A stretch of 64,000 nucleotides of DNA from NCBI GenBank assembly GCA_023460795.1, contig JAEWPC010000058.1:92119-156118 (forward strand). Reading direction: 5' to 3'. The DNA comes from Bacillota bacterium. Its GTDB lineage: Bacteria; Bacillota; Bacilli; Paenibacillales; Paenibacillaceae. Below, in pieces: positions 50,281 through 58,944 of the stretch. The notes beneath the pieces are model-generated. The model worked only from the letters and a program-made list of their open reading frames with translations. It searched no databases and was not told the DNA's origin. The position numbers were made by a program, and so were the translations under genes. The stretch's first letter is position 1; each line of letters begins with the position of its first letter.

Positions 50281-51054
50281 TCAGCTTTTGAATGATAATC
50301 CTTTTTCCCTCAAGGCATCTCTAAGTTTGGGTAAAGAAGCCGGACCCATACCGTGGAGTTTCACAATCTCTCTTTCGCTATACTGCGAGAGAATCTGCAA
50401 TGAGATTATTCCATTGTGTTCTAGAGCTCGCCTGGCCGGCGCCGAAAGAAGCGAAAGAAATCCATCATTAGGTTTACGCTTTTCTTGCTCACACCTATTA
50501 TAAAAATTCATTGCAACCTCATGGTTCCATATTTGTGCTTCAACGTATGGTATTCCCGAAGGGATCATGGATTCCAAATTACTCATTACATCAGCCGTCA
50601 GATTCGCCTTTATTTCCGATATGGTAAACACTTGCCCATGAAATTTAACATTGTAATATTCCTTAGGCTTATCTCTTCCAATCCAAAATGAAACCATACT
50701 ATCTGGCACTGTAAAACTGACATCTTTTTCGCTGAAAAGAGATAGCGGTATTCGCAGCACATTTAAATCTAAACCTTCACTCAAAGCATAATTTTCTATC
50801 CAATCTGCTGTCCCCAAGACTGCATAAAATGGATATTTTTCTTTTGGTACCCCGCCTTTTTCTATAAATCCGTTTCGTAGCCAATTCTCGGCTTCTAGTC
50901 GGTTCTCCCAATATTGCACGGGTTCCTTGAATCTTTCAAAGATCGGTGAATCATCACATAATTCGTTCATGACTTTCATTGCTTCTGATCGTGAGAGTGC
51001 AGACAACCTTCTGAAAGGCACTGAGCTATAGTAGTGCGTAATATACTCAAACAT
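50281..51054 (-). CDS. Unknown domain fused to an RpoA-CTD-like helix-hairpin-helix
   Basis: 257 aa from ATG 51054 (GGAGGAGTAAAG upstream; the longer frame to 51105 is leader). The N-terminal 190 residues share a domain with the gene at 45.7-46.3 kb. The C-terminal 55 residues (SAPARRALEHNGI, LSQYSEREIVKLHGMGPAS, LRDALREKGLSF) are a helix-hairpin-helix like the RNA polymerase alpha C-terminal domain, often DNA-binding. The combination may target DNA or RNA polymerase; function unknown. Confidence 0.65.
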   Translation of the reverse strand: MFEYITHYYSSVPFRRLSALSRSEAMKVMNELCDDSPIFERFKEPVQYWENRLEAENWLRNGFIEKGGVPKEKYPFYAVLGTADWIENYALSEGLDLNVLRIPLSLFSEKDVSFTVPDSMVSFWIGRDKPKEYYNVKFHGQVFTISEIKANLTADVMSNLESMIPSGIPYVEAQIWNHEVAMNFYNRCEQEKRKPNDGFLSLLSAPARRALEHNGIISLQILSQYSEREIVKLHGMGPASLPKLRDALREKGLSFKS

Positions 51055-51094
51055 CTTTACTCCTCCAGATGCGTAAACTTTTATTTTTGCGTTA

Positions 51095-51121
51095 ATCCGA
51101 TGCATGAATAAGGTGTTATCA
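51095..51121. repeat. Right-end remnant of the attC-like element
   Basis: CCGATGCATGAATAAGGTG followed by TTATCA matches the right end of the complete elements further on (GATGCGTGAATATGGTGTTA…). It lies between two leftward genes, 6 bp before the GNAT stop. Confidence 0.65.
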
Positions 51122-51126
51122 GAAGT

Positions 51127-51687
51127 TCATGACATCTCGAGATTACTGCGATGTTGTTTGTACTCATGTTCCAAAATACTCATTAATACATCCGTCTCAT
51201 ATTTATCTTCTATGAATGCCCCTTCTCGTTCCTTACCCTCGATTATAAATCCGCATTTCTCATAACATCTAATCGCACGTTTGTTGTATTCCAGTACTTT
51301 AAGATCAACACGATGGAGATTAAGTTCATCAAACGCATACTTTAATACTAACTTGGTTACTTCAGTACCGATTCCCTTTCCCCAGCAGGATGAATCGAAT
51401 ATTCCTACAGCATATCTTGCTCTATGATCTTCTGAGGATATCGTCAGTCTAGCTTCACCAATACATCTTCTCTCGAACTCTATACACCAGTTTAACTTGT
51501 TTGAGTTGATCTTATTCATATAAGCTGCTGCCGTTTCTATCGTTCTTTCTTTGATGTTCCTAGTATCTCCACCATACATTCGTGTGAGTTCTGGGTTCGT
51601 TCCACAAACGAAATAGTCATTAATATCTTGTTCAATAGGTTTTCTTAGTTTTATAGTGTCGCCAACAATAGTAGGGGATTCATTCAT
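51127..51687 (-). CDS. GNAT N-acetyltransferase (RimJ/RimL-like)
   Basis: 186-aa enzyme: TIKLRKPIEQDINDYF, ARYAVGIFDSSCWGKGIGTEV with the acetyl-CoA loop, NLHRVDLKVLEYNKRAIRCY. Substrate unknown. The stop is 6 bp from an attC-like remnant. Confidence 0.87.
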   Translation of the reverse strand: MNESPTIVGDTIKLRKPIEQDINDYFVCGTNPELTRMYGGDTRNIKERTIETAAAYMNKINSNKLNWCIEFERRCIGEARLTISSEDHRARYAVGIFDSSCWGKGIGTEVTKLVLKYAFDELNLHRVDLKVLEYNKRAIRCYEKCGFIIEGKEREGAFIEDKYETDVLMSILEHEYKQHRSNLEMS

Positions 51688-51795
51688 CTCTTCACCCGCT
51701 TAACATTTATGATCTTTTATTTCTCTTCTCATCTAGATAAAGGTCTAGTACTGCTATGCCGCTTATCCTCTTCCTGACTCAGCCATAATATAAAC

Positions 51796-51833
51796 AAAAA
51801 GCCCTTAAATGGAATTGTAATCCATCAAAGGGC
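51796..51833 (-). terminator. Intrinsic terminator
   Basis: Leftward GCCCTTTGATGGA / TCCATTTAAGGGC with a 7-nt loop, then TTTTTGTTT. It follows the next GNAT gene by about 80 bp. Confidence 0.82.
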
Positions 51834-51912
51834 GTTTCGCATTATTTTCTTTCTTCATAGTGATTTTGAGGTATAACAATATCATAGGTGAAGTCGAATC
51901 AATACCTCACCA

Positions 51913-52461
51913 TTACTTCTTCTTACTTATTGAGTAAAATAACTCCCCATTATAGAAATCAAATTCCTCTGGCAGATCTGAAACCGTGAATTCATAAGAG
52001 AATCCTAGCTTTTCTAACACATGCTTTGATGCAATATTTTGTGGTTTTACTACCGCGACTAGCTTACTTAATCCTAGGATATTAAAACAGTACTCTGTGA
52101 ATTCATGTACGGCTTCTGTCGCATAGCCCTTGCCCCAATGGGACTTACCAATTAAGTAGTACACTTCTTTATATTTATGATCGAAATCTAAACAACCAAC
52201 CCCACACCATCCAATGTGATTGCCTGCCTCCTTATCCGTTATTACGAATGAATATTTGAACCAATCTGCTGTATAGCTTGTTTCATAACAATTAAGTAAC
52301 CAACTGAAGAGATTCTTATATTCTTGCAAGGACATTACTTCCATTGGCAGAAAATGAAACAGGTCTTCGTCTTGCATCAGTTCAAACGCTTCCGAAAGAT
52401 CGCTTTCTATATACGGCCGTATTACTAACCGGTTAGTTTGAATGCAAAAATCCTTGATCAT
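51913..52461 (-). CDS. GNAT N-acetyltransferase (RimJ/RimL-like)
   Basis: 182-aa enzyme: TNRLVIRPYIESDLSEAF, VYYLIGKSHWGKGYATEAV, NIASKHVLEKLGFSYEF. Substrate unknown. Own terminator downstream; 30 bp after the next gene upstream. Confidence 0.87.
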   Translation of the reverse strand: MIKDFCIQTNRLVIRPYIESDLSEAFELMQDEDLFHFLPMEVMSLQEYKNLFSWLLNCYETSYTADWFKYSFVITDKEAGNHIGWCGVGCLDFDHKYKEVYYLIGKSHWGKGYATEAVHEFTEYCFNILGLSKLVAVVKPQNIASKHVLEKLGFSYEFTVSDLPEEFDFYNGELFYSISKKK

Positions 52462-52491
52462 GCTTTACCTCCCCGATCGATCTTCTTCGAG

Positions 52492-53010
52492 TTATTCACC
52501 TAAAATTATCCTATCTTTATAAATCTTTAAATTAATATTAAGTGCTGAGAGCTTAACTAAAACCTGCTCACCTTGATTATACAAATCAACGCCTGGGTAA
52601 TAATTATCCGCACATTCAAGAGTGATTGTTTCATCAGGAAACTCAAACGTATATTGATACTCTACTTGAGACAAATAATTATAAAATACTTTAGCTCTAA
52701 TATATTTCTCATTGTCTAAGATGATTAACGGATATATTGCTTCATTGCTTGGATAAATTTTTATTTTATTAGACTCTACATAGAATATTGAAGAGTTGTT
52801 TATAATGGTGTTTATTTGACTCTTCGTTAACGGGATACCAAGTAACCTATGATTTGAATCGCGATTAATATCAACCAGCTTTGATAGGGTCATTATTAGA
52901 AATCCTGATGTTACGCTTAATATAACAACGAAATAATTGCCAGCGACAATCCCAACGAACGTTCCGAAGAGTAATATGAGTAATCCAGCAATGCTTTGTA
53001 AAGTATTCAT
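52492..53010 (-). CDS. Membrane protein, unknown function
   Basis: 172 aa: two adjacent membrane segments (SIAGLLILLFGTFVGIVAGNY and FVVILSVTSGFLIM) and a cytoplasmic or outer domain of about 120 residues. No family recognised. Confidence 0.55.
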   Translation of the reverse strand: MNTLQSIAGLLILLFGTFVGIVAGNYFVVILSVTSGFLIMTLSKLVDINRDSNHRLLGIPLTKSQINTIINNSSIFYVESNKIKIYPSNEAIYPLIILDNEKYIRAKVFYNYLSQVEYQYTFEFPDETITLECADNYYPGVDLYNQGEQVLVKLSALNINLKIYKDRIILGE

Positions 53011-53091
53011 GAGAACTTCCTTTCATGTCCCTCCGACTTCAGGCTCCGCAATTTTCTTGACTAGCTATCATAGTTGTATGTCGTTTGGTGT

Positions 53092-53403
53092 TTACTTCGT
53101 TTCTGATGGAAGTTTAATTTCAATTAGATCAACTTTTTCGTTTATGTTTTTGTATTCATAAGTTGAAAAGTAAATCTTATCCACTTCAATGATATTCCAT
53201 AAATTCAAGTCCTTAATTGTGATTTTGAATTGTTTCGCAGTTCCATCATATGGATTCTTTACAGTAATAAAATAATGGGATTTCTTATCCATTTCTTTAT
53301 CCATCACCTGAATATAGGATGTCGTATTAGAAACAGATCGGTTGCATGCAGTCATACCTATAATAAGTAATATTGTGAAAGCAATTTGAAGGATTCTTGA
53401 CAT
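53092..53403 (-). CDS. Small lipoprotein
   Basis: 103 aa with lipoprotein signal LQIAFTILLIIGMTAC (Cys about 20). The mature part (HYFITVKNPYDGTAKQFKI … LIEIKLPSE) looks like a single beta-rich domain. No family recognised. Confidence 0.65.
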   Translation of the reverse strand: MSRILQIAFTILLIIGMTACNRSVSNTTSYIQVMDKEMDKKSHYFITVKNPYDGTAKQFKITIKDLNLWNIIEVDKIYFSTYEYKNINEKVDLIEIKLPSETK

Positions 53404-53456
53404 ACACTAATCACCAACTCAATTAAAATTGTCGTGGCATTCACCAATCTTGAACA

Positions 53457-53903
53457 CTATTCTATTGGGTTTTCAAAGTATGTTTCATTTGCAATTTGAA
53501 TGAGTTTTTCTGTTGCTTTCTGATTAGATGGATCTTGTACCATAGTATTAAATACATTCCTAAGTTCATCTATTCGGGATAAGACTAGATCCTTAGACTT
53601 TTCTTCTCGTAATGATATATATAGATTATGAAGGCTAATATCCAGATTGTCATTTATGTCCTCATAAGAAGTTAGTTCTGACATTGATGCCACACTGTAA
53701 ACACTAGCAATCATCTCTCTATATGTATAATCATTCACTTCCATACTAAAGCTTCCGAGAACTTTACCTAATTGATATCTGAAAGCCTGGTCATTTAATC
53801 TCTGAGTATCACTATTATTGGTCTCTGTGGCTATAACCTTAAATCCAAGAAATACAACGAGCAACATTAGTATGGTAATGATATAGGCACTATTCTTCTT
53901 CAT
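53457..53903 (-). CDS. Membrane-anchored helical protein, unknown
   Basis: 148 aa: N-terminal helix YIITILMLLVVFLGFKVI and a helical outer domain (ISLREEKSKDLVLSRIDEL…). No family recognised. Starts 37 bp downstream of the HAD gene stop. Confidence 0.55.
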   Translation of the reverse strand: MKKNSAYIITILMLLVVFLGFKVIATETNNSDTQRLNDQAFRYQLGKVLGSFSMEVNDYTYREMIASVYSVASMSELTSYEDINDNLDISLHNLYISLREEKSKDLVLSRIDELRNVFNTMVQDPSNQKATEKLIQIANETYFENPIE

Positions 53904-53939
53904 AGAAATACTCCCAGATTCATGAATTTGTACATCAGC

Positions 53940-54581
53940 TCAGGTTACATTCAGGATAATGTTCTTTATTTCAATCAGAGTCCTGATTCGATAGCTGGCC
54001 AGTGAGAAGTCATGTGTTTTTGTGAAGTCATTATGGACAATAGCACATTCAATACCAGCCGCAACGGCTGAGTTCAATCCTCTGTTTGAGTCCTCTACGA
54101 CCAGCGTCTCTTCTTTTGTAGCTCCAAAGCGCTTTAAGCCAGTCAAGTATGGTTCCAGGTGCGGCTTGGTGCGCTCGTAGTCTTCGCGGACAAGGACGAA
54201 ATCCATGAATTGTCTAATTTGGCGATTTTCATGAATGATTTGAAAATCCGCACGTTTTGAAGTAGTCACGATGGCCATGCGGACATACTTTGACAGTTCC
54301 TCCAGGGTTTCAACTACTCCTTCAATCTCGATGGCTTCTGTTCGTAAGTATTCCTGATAATAGAAGTTACGGACCTCACGTTGCTTACTAATCGTTTGTT
54401 CACCAATACCAGCCGCCCTAGCTTGGGCCCAAGTGCCCAATGACTGAGTCATATCACGGAGGTATTGATCTTTATCCAAGGTAAATCCAATATCAGCCAA
54501 AGCTCGTGCTCCCGCTTTGTAATACCAGAATTCAGTATCAACCAGGACGCCATCATGGTCAAAGAGTATGTACTTCTTCAT
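53940..54581 (-). CDS. HAD hydrolase, beta-phosphoglucomutase-like
   Basis: 213 aa: DHDGVLVDT (8-16), IVTTSKR (motif II), Lys in RTKPHLEPY (motif III), VVEDSNRGLNSA (motif IV). The EDS variant of motif IV and helical cap fit the phosphatase/phosphoglucomutase branch of subfamily IA. Substrate unknown. Divergent from the thioesterase gene. Confidence 0.85.
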   Translation of the reverse strand: MKKYILFDHDGVLVDTEFWYYKAGARALADIGFTLDKDQYLRDMTQSLGTWAQARAAGIGEQTISKQREVRNFYYQEYLRTEAIEIEGVVETLEELSKYVRMAIVTTSKRADFQIIHENRQIRQFMDFVLVREDYERTKPHLEPYLTGLKRFGATKEETLVVEDSNRGLNSAVAAGIECAIVHNDFTKTHDFSLASYRIRTLIEIKNIILNVT

Positions 54582-54685
54582 ATTTTCGTTCCCCTTTATC
54601 AGCTGCTATGGGTTGTTTTTGTCCAATTCTGGGAATCATATTCCAAGTTAAGACGAACATGGATTAGAAAGAGCGTGAGTTTAGT

Positions 54686-55204
54686 TTGGAACATGAGAAG
54701 AAGTTTGTCAGAGAAACCCGTTGTTATAAAATGTCACGTGTCTTTCCGACGGATGTCAACAGTCATAATACATTGTTTGGAGGCAATCTCATGTCGCAGA
54801 TCGATGACATTGCCTCCACCACCGCTTCAAAGTTATGCCGGGTGACAGCCGTTACCGCTTCGACGGACTCAGTAGACTTCCTGCTACCAATCCGAACGAC
54901 GGATTCAGTATCGCTCGAGTCTTTCGTCTCTTGGACAGGCACAAAATCGATGGAAGTGTTCGTGAAGGTCATCCGTGAAGATCTGCGAACCGGAGAACGG
55001 AAGATTGCCGCAACTGCGTTCCTGACCTTCGTGGGCATCGGCGAAGACGATAAGCCGATCATCGTACCGCAAGTCTTGCCGGAGACGGAGGAAGAGAAGA
55101 AGCTGTTCGAGACCGCTAGGCACCGCAAGGAATTAAGAAGATTCCGGCGCGAGGAGAGCAAGAAGTTCGCGGATTACTTGGTAACGAAGTATCCTTGGGA
55201 ATAG
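54686..55204 (+). CDS. Acyl-CoA thioesterase (hot-dog fold)
   Basis: 172-aa thioesterase of the YkhA/YciA type: FPTDVNSHNTLFGGNLMSQID with the catalytic region, TASTDSVDFLLPI, VSWTGTKSMEVFVKV, and a charged C-terminal helix. It hydrolyses acyl-CoA esters. The TTG at 54686 is chosen because the conserved start runs EHEKKFVRETRCYKMSRV; the ribosome site GTGAG is weak. It is the only rightward gene between 24.6 and 64 kb, and its latter half has the GC-rich codon use of the left part of the window. Confidence 0.85.
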   Translation: MEHEKKFVRETRCYKMSRVFPTDVNSHNTLFGGNLMSQIDDIASTTASKLCRVTAVTASTDSVDFLLPIRTTDSVSLESFVSWTGTKSMEVFVKVIREDLRTGERKIAATAFLTFVGIGEDDKPIIVPQVLPETEEEKKLFETARHRKELRRFRREESKKFADYLVTKYPWE

Positions 55205-55305
55205 AGAATTGCCGTCTTATTTTTTCACTATAATCCGTTATTTGGATCCAAGGTTTTAGTTTTTCTTTTATCCCACGAAATATCTCCCCTTATCTCGTTA
55301 TTGAC

Positions 55306-55680
55306 TTATACTCTCTGGTAGTACAACCCGAGAACACCATTTTTATACGTCTTGCTGCTCAATAATTGCAAAAGGAGCTTGTTTTCGGAAGTCACGAACA
55401 ATTTCTCACCTTGAGAAGCAATCACAGGATGGACGAATATCCTTAGATTTTCGAAAAGTTCATGCTGGATAAACAATTGCCAAGTTTTCAATCCGCTCTC
55501 AACGGAGAGTGTCCCTGTCCTATTCTTCAAAGTACGATTTGATCTATCCCGTTGTAGTATTCCAGATACTCTTCAAGCATTTCTTCGTCGAATGTCAACC
55601 ACTGATCTTGATTGGTCCGTTCGGACACCCACTCTAGTAGCCCTGAATCATCAATAATTAGTTTTCCTTTGGTTTCTTTC
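55306..55680 (-). pseudogene. RibD/DHFR-like reductase, decayed
   Basis: Two pieces of a dihydrofolate-reductase-family (RibD C-terminal) gene. The first, upstream (about 55537-55680), reads GKLIIDDSGLLEWV … LEEYLEYYNGIDQIVL and then meets TGA. The second, in another frame (55306-55530), reads LKTWQLFIQHELFENLRIFVH … KTYKNGVLGLYY. The middle of the family's protein, about 50-60 residues with the nucleotide-binding GR-TYE part, is missing. A deletion with frameshift explains both; no working product is expected. Confidence 0.7.
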
Positions 55681-55715
55681 TAGTATTCACGACCTCCCAC
55701 TTCTTGTAATTTTAA

Positions 55716-56177
55716 TCAAATCTCCTTCCTAAGCCTTATCATGTCCCTGCACTGAATCTCATCTTCATATATTTCATCTTCATAATTTCTAATAAAGAAA
55801 TCATGGTCAATTCCGATTATTCTAAATCCACTCTTTTGATAGAGTCTCAATTGTAGAATACTAGAATTTCCTGTTCCAATTTCTATGAATCTTGCTCCAA
55901 GCTTTTTGGCTTCATCTATTGCTTCTTGTATTAGTTTCTTTCCAACTCCTCTTCCTTGATATTCTTCTTTAACTACAATATTAACTATTTCATAGATTTC
56001 TGAATCCGTTTGTATTAATACGAACACTCCAACAAGTTCTTCGTTCATATAAGCCATAAAACAATAACCACGTTCAATGTATTCTTGTATTAATTTTTTT
56101 GAAGGATCTGCAAGTAACAGCAGTTCAAAAGGTATCTCTTCGTTCTTAAGATCTAATAGTTTGTATGTAATTTGCAT
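55716..56177 (-). CDS. GNAT N-acetyltransferase
   Basis: 153 aa: EELVGVFVLIQTDSEIYEIVN, VKEEYQGRGVGKKLIQEA with the acetyl-CoA loop, LRLYQKSGFRIIGIDHDFF. A YvbK-like GNAT type. ATG 56177 follows AAGGAGACAAAAGCA. Confidence 0.85.
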   Translation of the reverse strand: MQITYKLLDLKNEEIPFELLLLADPSKKLIQEYIERGYCFMAYMNEELVGVFVLIQTDSEIYEIVNIVVKEEYQGRGVGKKLIQEAIDEAKKLGARFIEIGTGNSSILQLRLYQKSGFRIIGIDHDFFIRNYEDEIYEDEIQCRDMIRLRKEI

Positions 56178-56209
56178 TGCTTTTGTCTCCTTACGCTCTA
56201 GCAAGAATA

Positions 56210-56251
56210 GGGGCGACTGAGTCGACCCGATGCGTGAATATGATGTTACAT
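56210..56251. repeat. Right-end remnant of the attC-like element
   Basis: GGGGCGACTGAGTCGACCC then GATGCGTGAATATGATGTTACAT: same right end as the complete copies (compare 60340-60378). It lies between the GNAT start and the Nudix stop, 14 bp from the latter; the left half is absent. Confidence 0.75.
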
Positions 56252-56264
56252 GAAGTCGAGGACC

Positions 56265-56735
56265 TCATTGAGCTGGATGCAAAAGTTGCTTTAACTTTGG
56301 TCCCAATTGTTCTAATTTGTGCTTGATAAAAGGATTCGTTGTCTCTGGAACTTCATTAAAATTAAAGAATTGAGCTTCAAGGACTTCGACTCCATCTGGC
56401 CTTAATATGCCTTCAAATTCAGTACTGATATATCCGATTATTACATTGTAATATTCATGACCATTCCTAAGTTTGGTGAAAAGCTCCTGTCCAGAAAACA
56501 CCCCGAACAATTGAAGTGCTTTAATGTCTAAATTAATCTCTTCTTTGACTTCTCTTCGAACACACTCTTCTGTAGATTCTCCTAAATCCATAAGTCCCCC
56601 TGGTATACCCCAAGAGTGATCTTGATATTTAACTAATAGGATTTGTCCCTGCTTATTAATGATTGCAACACTTGGCCGAACTAAAATTAATGGTCGATTG
56701 CCAACTAATTCTCTAAGATCTTCAATATATCCCAC
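56265..56735 (-). CDS. Nudix hydrolase
   Basis: 156 aa from GTG 56735 (GGGGGTTGTACT upstream; protein begins GYIEDLRELVGNRPLI). Nudix box GGLMDLGESTEECVRREVKE followed by E-I is complete. Substrate unknown. The longer frame to 56807 is leader overlapping the GNAT upstream. Confidence 0.87.
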   Translation of the reverse strand: MGYIEDLRELVGNRPLILVRPSVAIINKQGQILLVKYQDHSWGIPGGLMDLGESTEECVRREVKEEINLDIKALQLFGVFSGQELFTKLRNGHEYYNVIIGYISTEFEGILRPDGVEVLEAQFFNFNEVPETTNPFIKHKLEQLGPKLKQLLHPAQ

Positions 56736-56791
56736 AGTACAACCCCCAATTAATAAGATGCGTTCCTTCTTCTCCGAGCTGCTCACACAAC

Positions 56792-57538
56792 TTATCTTTC
56801 TGTCCAAGTAGTTCTGATGTAACCGATCTTCATTCCAATCCGTTCCATATTTCTATGGCTTTGAGATAAGAAGTTACACTGTCCTACAACAAGTCTGCAG
56901 TAGTTTCGTTTAGCTTCTTCAATTCTTCTCTTCAAAAGTAATTGGTGTAAGCCATTACCTCTGAATGCCGGTAATGTAGCTGCGAAAGTCAGTGATGCTA
57001 TATTATCCTTTGAATACATTACAGCTGCAGCTGCTGGCTCATGGTTCACATATGCAATAAAGAACTTCCAGCCCTCTCGGGAAAATAACACCCTATTATT
57101 TGCAGCTACCGGAGCGATACCATTGTCAGGCAATCCAGTGCCTCTGCAATGAATCGTGGCATAGGTTTCAAATTGATCTTCATTCAGTTCCTGAATACGA
57201 ATGTGTTCGGGAAGTTGATCATTAAAAGCCATTGGTTCTATATAGGTTGAAGAATGAAATCCAGACTGATAAAAGCCTCGGTCTGATAACTGTTTGAGGA
57301 AGTTAGCGTCTACAAACGAGGGGACAATTTCGAATTGTATCTTACGATCTCTTTCCCGATAGAAATCAATTATCGGATCAATGTATTCAATCTCTGAATT
57401 TGTAATGCCTTTGACAGTGTTAAAAGATCCCCACGGCATTGTCTTACTAAATAAACAAAGCGCATTTCCAAAGCGTTTGATTTCAATTCCTTCAGGGTTG
57501 CCAGTCCTATTCTGAATCGCAAGCATTCTGTCTTGCAT
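56792..57538 (-). CDS. GNAT N-acetyltransferase, start unresolved
   Basis: At least 248 aa: DRMLAIQNRTGNPEGIEI, GITNSEIEYIDPIIDFY, then the acetyltransferase core ATLPAFRGNGLHQLLLKRRI with the acetyl-CoA loop and SQSHRNMERIGM. The frame continues upstream to 57601 (IDSLIPSNELVKDIEYSEL…), which looks like true protein, but no start codon is in that frame. An ATG at 57604-57606 with GGAGGAG before it is one base out of frame. A one-base deletion after the start codon, or an ATC start, would explain this. Confidence 0.75.
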   Translation of the reverse strand: MQDRMLAIQNRTGNPEGIEIKRFGNALCLFSKTMPWGSFNTVKGITNSEIEYIDPIIDFYRERDRKIQFEIVPSFVDANFLKQLSDRGFYQSGFHSSTYIEPMAFNDQLPEHIRIQELNEDQFETYATIHCRGTGLPDNGIAPVAANNRVLFSREGWKFFIAYVNHEPAAAAVMYSKDNIASLTFAATLPAFRGNGLHQLLLKRRIEEAKRNYCRLVVGQCNFLSQSHRNMERIGMKIGYIRTTWTER

Positions 57539-57645
57539 ATAATCAAGTTCTGAGTATTCAATGTCTTTTACTAATTCATTTGAAGGAATAAGTGAATCGA
57601 TGACATATCTCCTCCGCTTTTATAAAAATGTTCTTAAGGAATGTC

Positions 57646-57735
57646 GTATAACGTTGTTGTATTCACGACGTCCCACCACCTTAAGCCCCGAACGGGGCGA
57701 CCGCGATGCGGTTAGTGGTGGGATGTGTCCGTGAA
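57646..57735. repeat. Left half of the attC-like element
   Basis: GTATAACGTTGTTGTATTCACG, then the CCCACCACCTTAA … GTTAGTGGTGGG hairpin, ending at GTGTCCG. Right half missing; the stop of the next gene is 6 bp away. Confidence 0.8.
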
Positions 57736-57740
57736 GGACT

Positions 57741-58310
57741 TTACTTCTTTGAATACTCATACAGTATCGACCCTATAAAATCCAATCTAAAATCATCTTT
57801 TATTTGGTTTAAATCTTCATTTTCAATTCCAAACGAAAATTTAGGTCCCGGTCCAAATCCGGTCTGACCAACCTGTATCGTCATATCCCCACTTCTTATA
57901 CTAAATGAGTCACTCAAAGTGAATGTTGTTGCTGTACCGTCTTCATTAATAATTTCATTTGATAGAAAGAACCCATGTGTGTATTTGAAATTTGGGTTAG
58001 AGGTGAAATTAAAATAGATATCATTCTCTCTTCGAATAATACTTTCTAGAATGACTGGGATATTCTTGACTCTACTAATTTCAACATTCAACTTCTTTTC
58101 TTTGTTCACTTCATTAGGAATCCAATTAATATTAATTTCAGAAGAGAATTTAATTGGCTTTTCAATTTCTCTAAGTGTGTATCCCTTTTGAGTAATAACA
58201 TTTCTATAGATTGCTTCATTCGTATAATTGTCATTCCAATACCGATAAATCAATATTCCCACTACAGCTAAGATCACAATACTTATGAAAATGATATTAT
58301 TCCTCTTCAT
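57741..58310 (-). CDS. Membrane-anchored protein, unknown
   Basis: 189 aa: N-terminal helix IIFISIVILAVVGILIY and an outer beta-rich domain (NINWIPNEVNKEKKLNVEI, DMTIQVGQTGFGPGPKFSFG). No family recognised. It occupies one unit between element fragments, so is a likely cassette gene. Confidence 0.6.
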   Translation of the reverse strand: MKRNNIIFISIVILAVVGILIYRYWNDNYTNEAIYRNVITQKGYTLREIEKPIKFSSEININWIPNEVNKEKKLNVEISRVKNIPVILESIIRRENDIYFNFTSNPNFKYTHGFFLSNEIINEDGTATTFTLSDSFSIRSGDMTIQVGQTGFGPGPKFSFGIENEDLNQIKDDFRLDFIGSILYEYSKK

Positions 58311-58345
58311 TGATACTCCTCTCTTCGAACTGTATATCCACTACT

Positions 58346-58431
58346 CCGCTGCTGAAAATGCCCCCCTGAATCCAATTCTAACTCCTGCCGGACCGAGGGC
58401 GGATGCCCGATGCATGAATATGGTGTTATAT
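58346..58431. repeat. Right half of the attC-like element
   Basis: GCTGCTGAAAATGCCC…, CTGCCGGACCGAGGGCGGATG, GATGCATGAATATGGTGTTATAT: right half of the family, ending 41 bp before the stop of the next leftward gene. Confidence 0.8.
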
Positions 58432-58471
58432 GATGTCGGGGACATCCTGAACTGCTTCAACTGTTTTATGA

Positions 58472-58786
58472 TTATGTTTCATTGTTTTCACTTGATTGCT
58501 TATATTCTTCATTTCCCTTTTTAATTAGTTTTATTGAGTCTTTAATAATTTTAGTTTCAAATAGTATCAAGACAATACCGATAATAATTATGATAATTCC
58601 AAAGTTTTTAGTTGCTATTGGTACATTCCAAATAATTGACGGGGTCAGGTTCTTAAGTGCAATGGAATCTATTGAACTATATAATCCACTTCCCTGAAAT
58701 GATAAGAAGATCAAGATCTTCTCAAATCCACTAATCACAAAAACAAGTATCCCCGTTATTAAGAGTCTACTTCCTAGTTTATGCAT
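58472..58786 (-). CDS. Two-helix membrane protein, paralogue of the gene at 41.8 kb
   Basis: 104 aa: LLITGILVFVISGFEKILIF and IIIIIIGIVLILF, with the same linker (SFQGSG…LTPSIIW) as the 41790-42098 protein. ATG 58786 follows AGGAGAGATGATCAA. Function unknown. Confidence 0.7.
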   Translation of the reverse strand: MHKLGSRLLITGILVFVISGFEKILIFLSFQGSGLYSSIDSIALKNLTPSIIWNVPIATKNFGIIIIIIGIVLILFETKIIKDSIKLIKKGNEEYKQSSENNET

Positions 58787-58826
58787 TTGATCATCTCTCC
58801 TAATTATTGGCTCTCTCCCCGATTTC

Positions 58827-58855
58827 ATATAACGATGTTGATTATGGTGTTATAC
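58827..58855. repeat. Miniature attC-like element (fused ends)
   Basis: ATATAACGATGTTG then ATTATGGTGTTATAC: the two outer ends of the family with the whole interior deleted, leaving 29 bp. Confidence 0.6.
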
Positions 58856-58944
58856 GACGCACCGGACATCTATGAATCTTTTCCGAATTAACACTTACTT
58901 AGATGAGGTCACCAGGAAAATGATCATAGCGTTTGAGAGTACTT

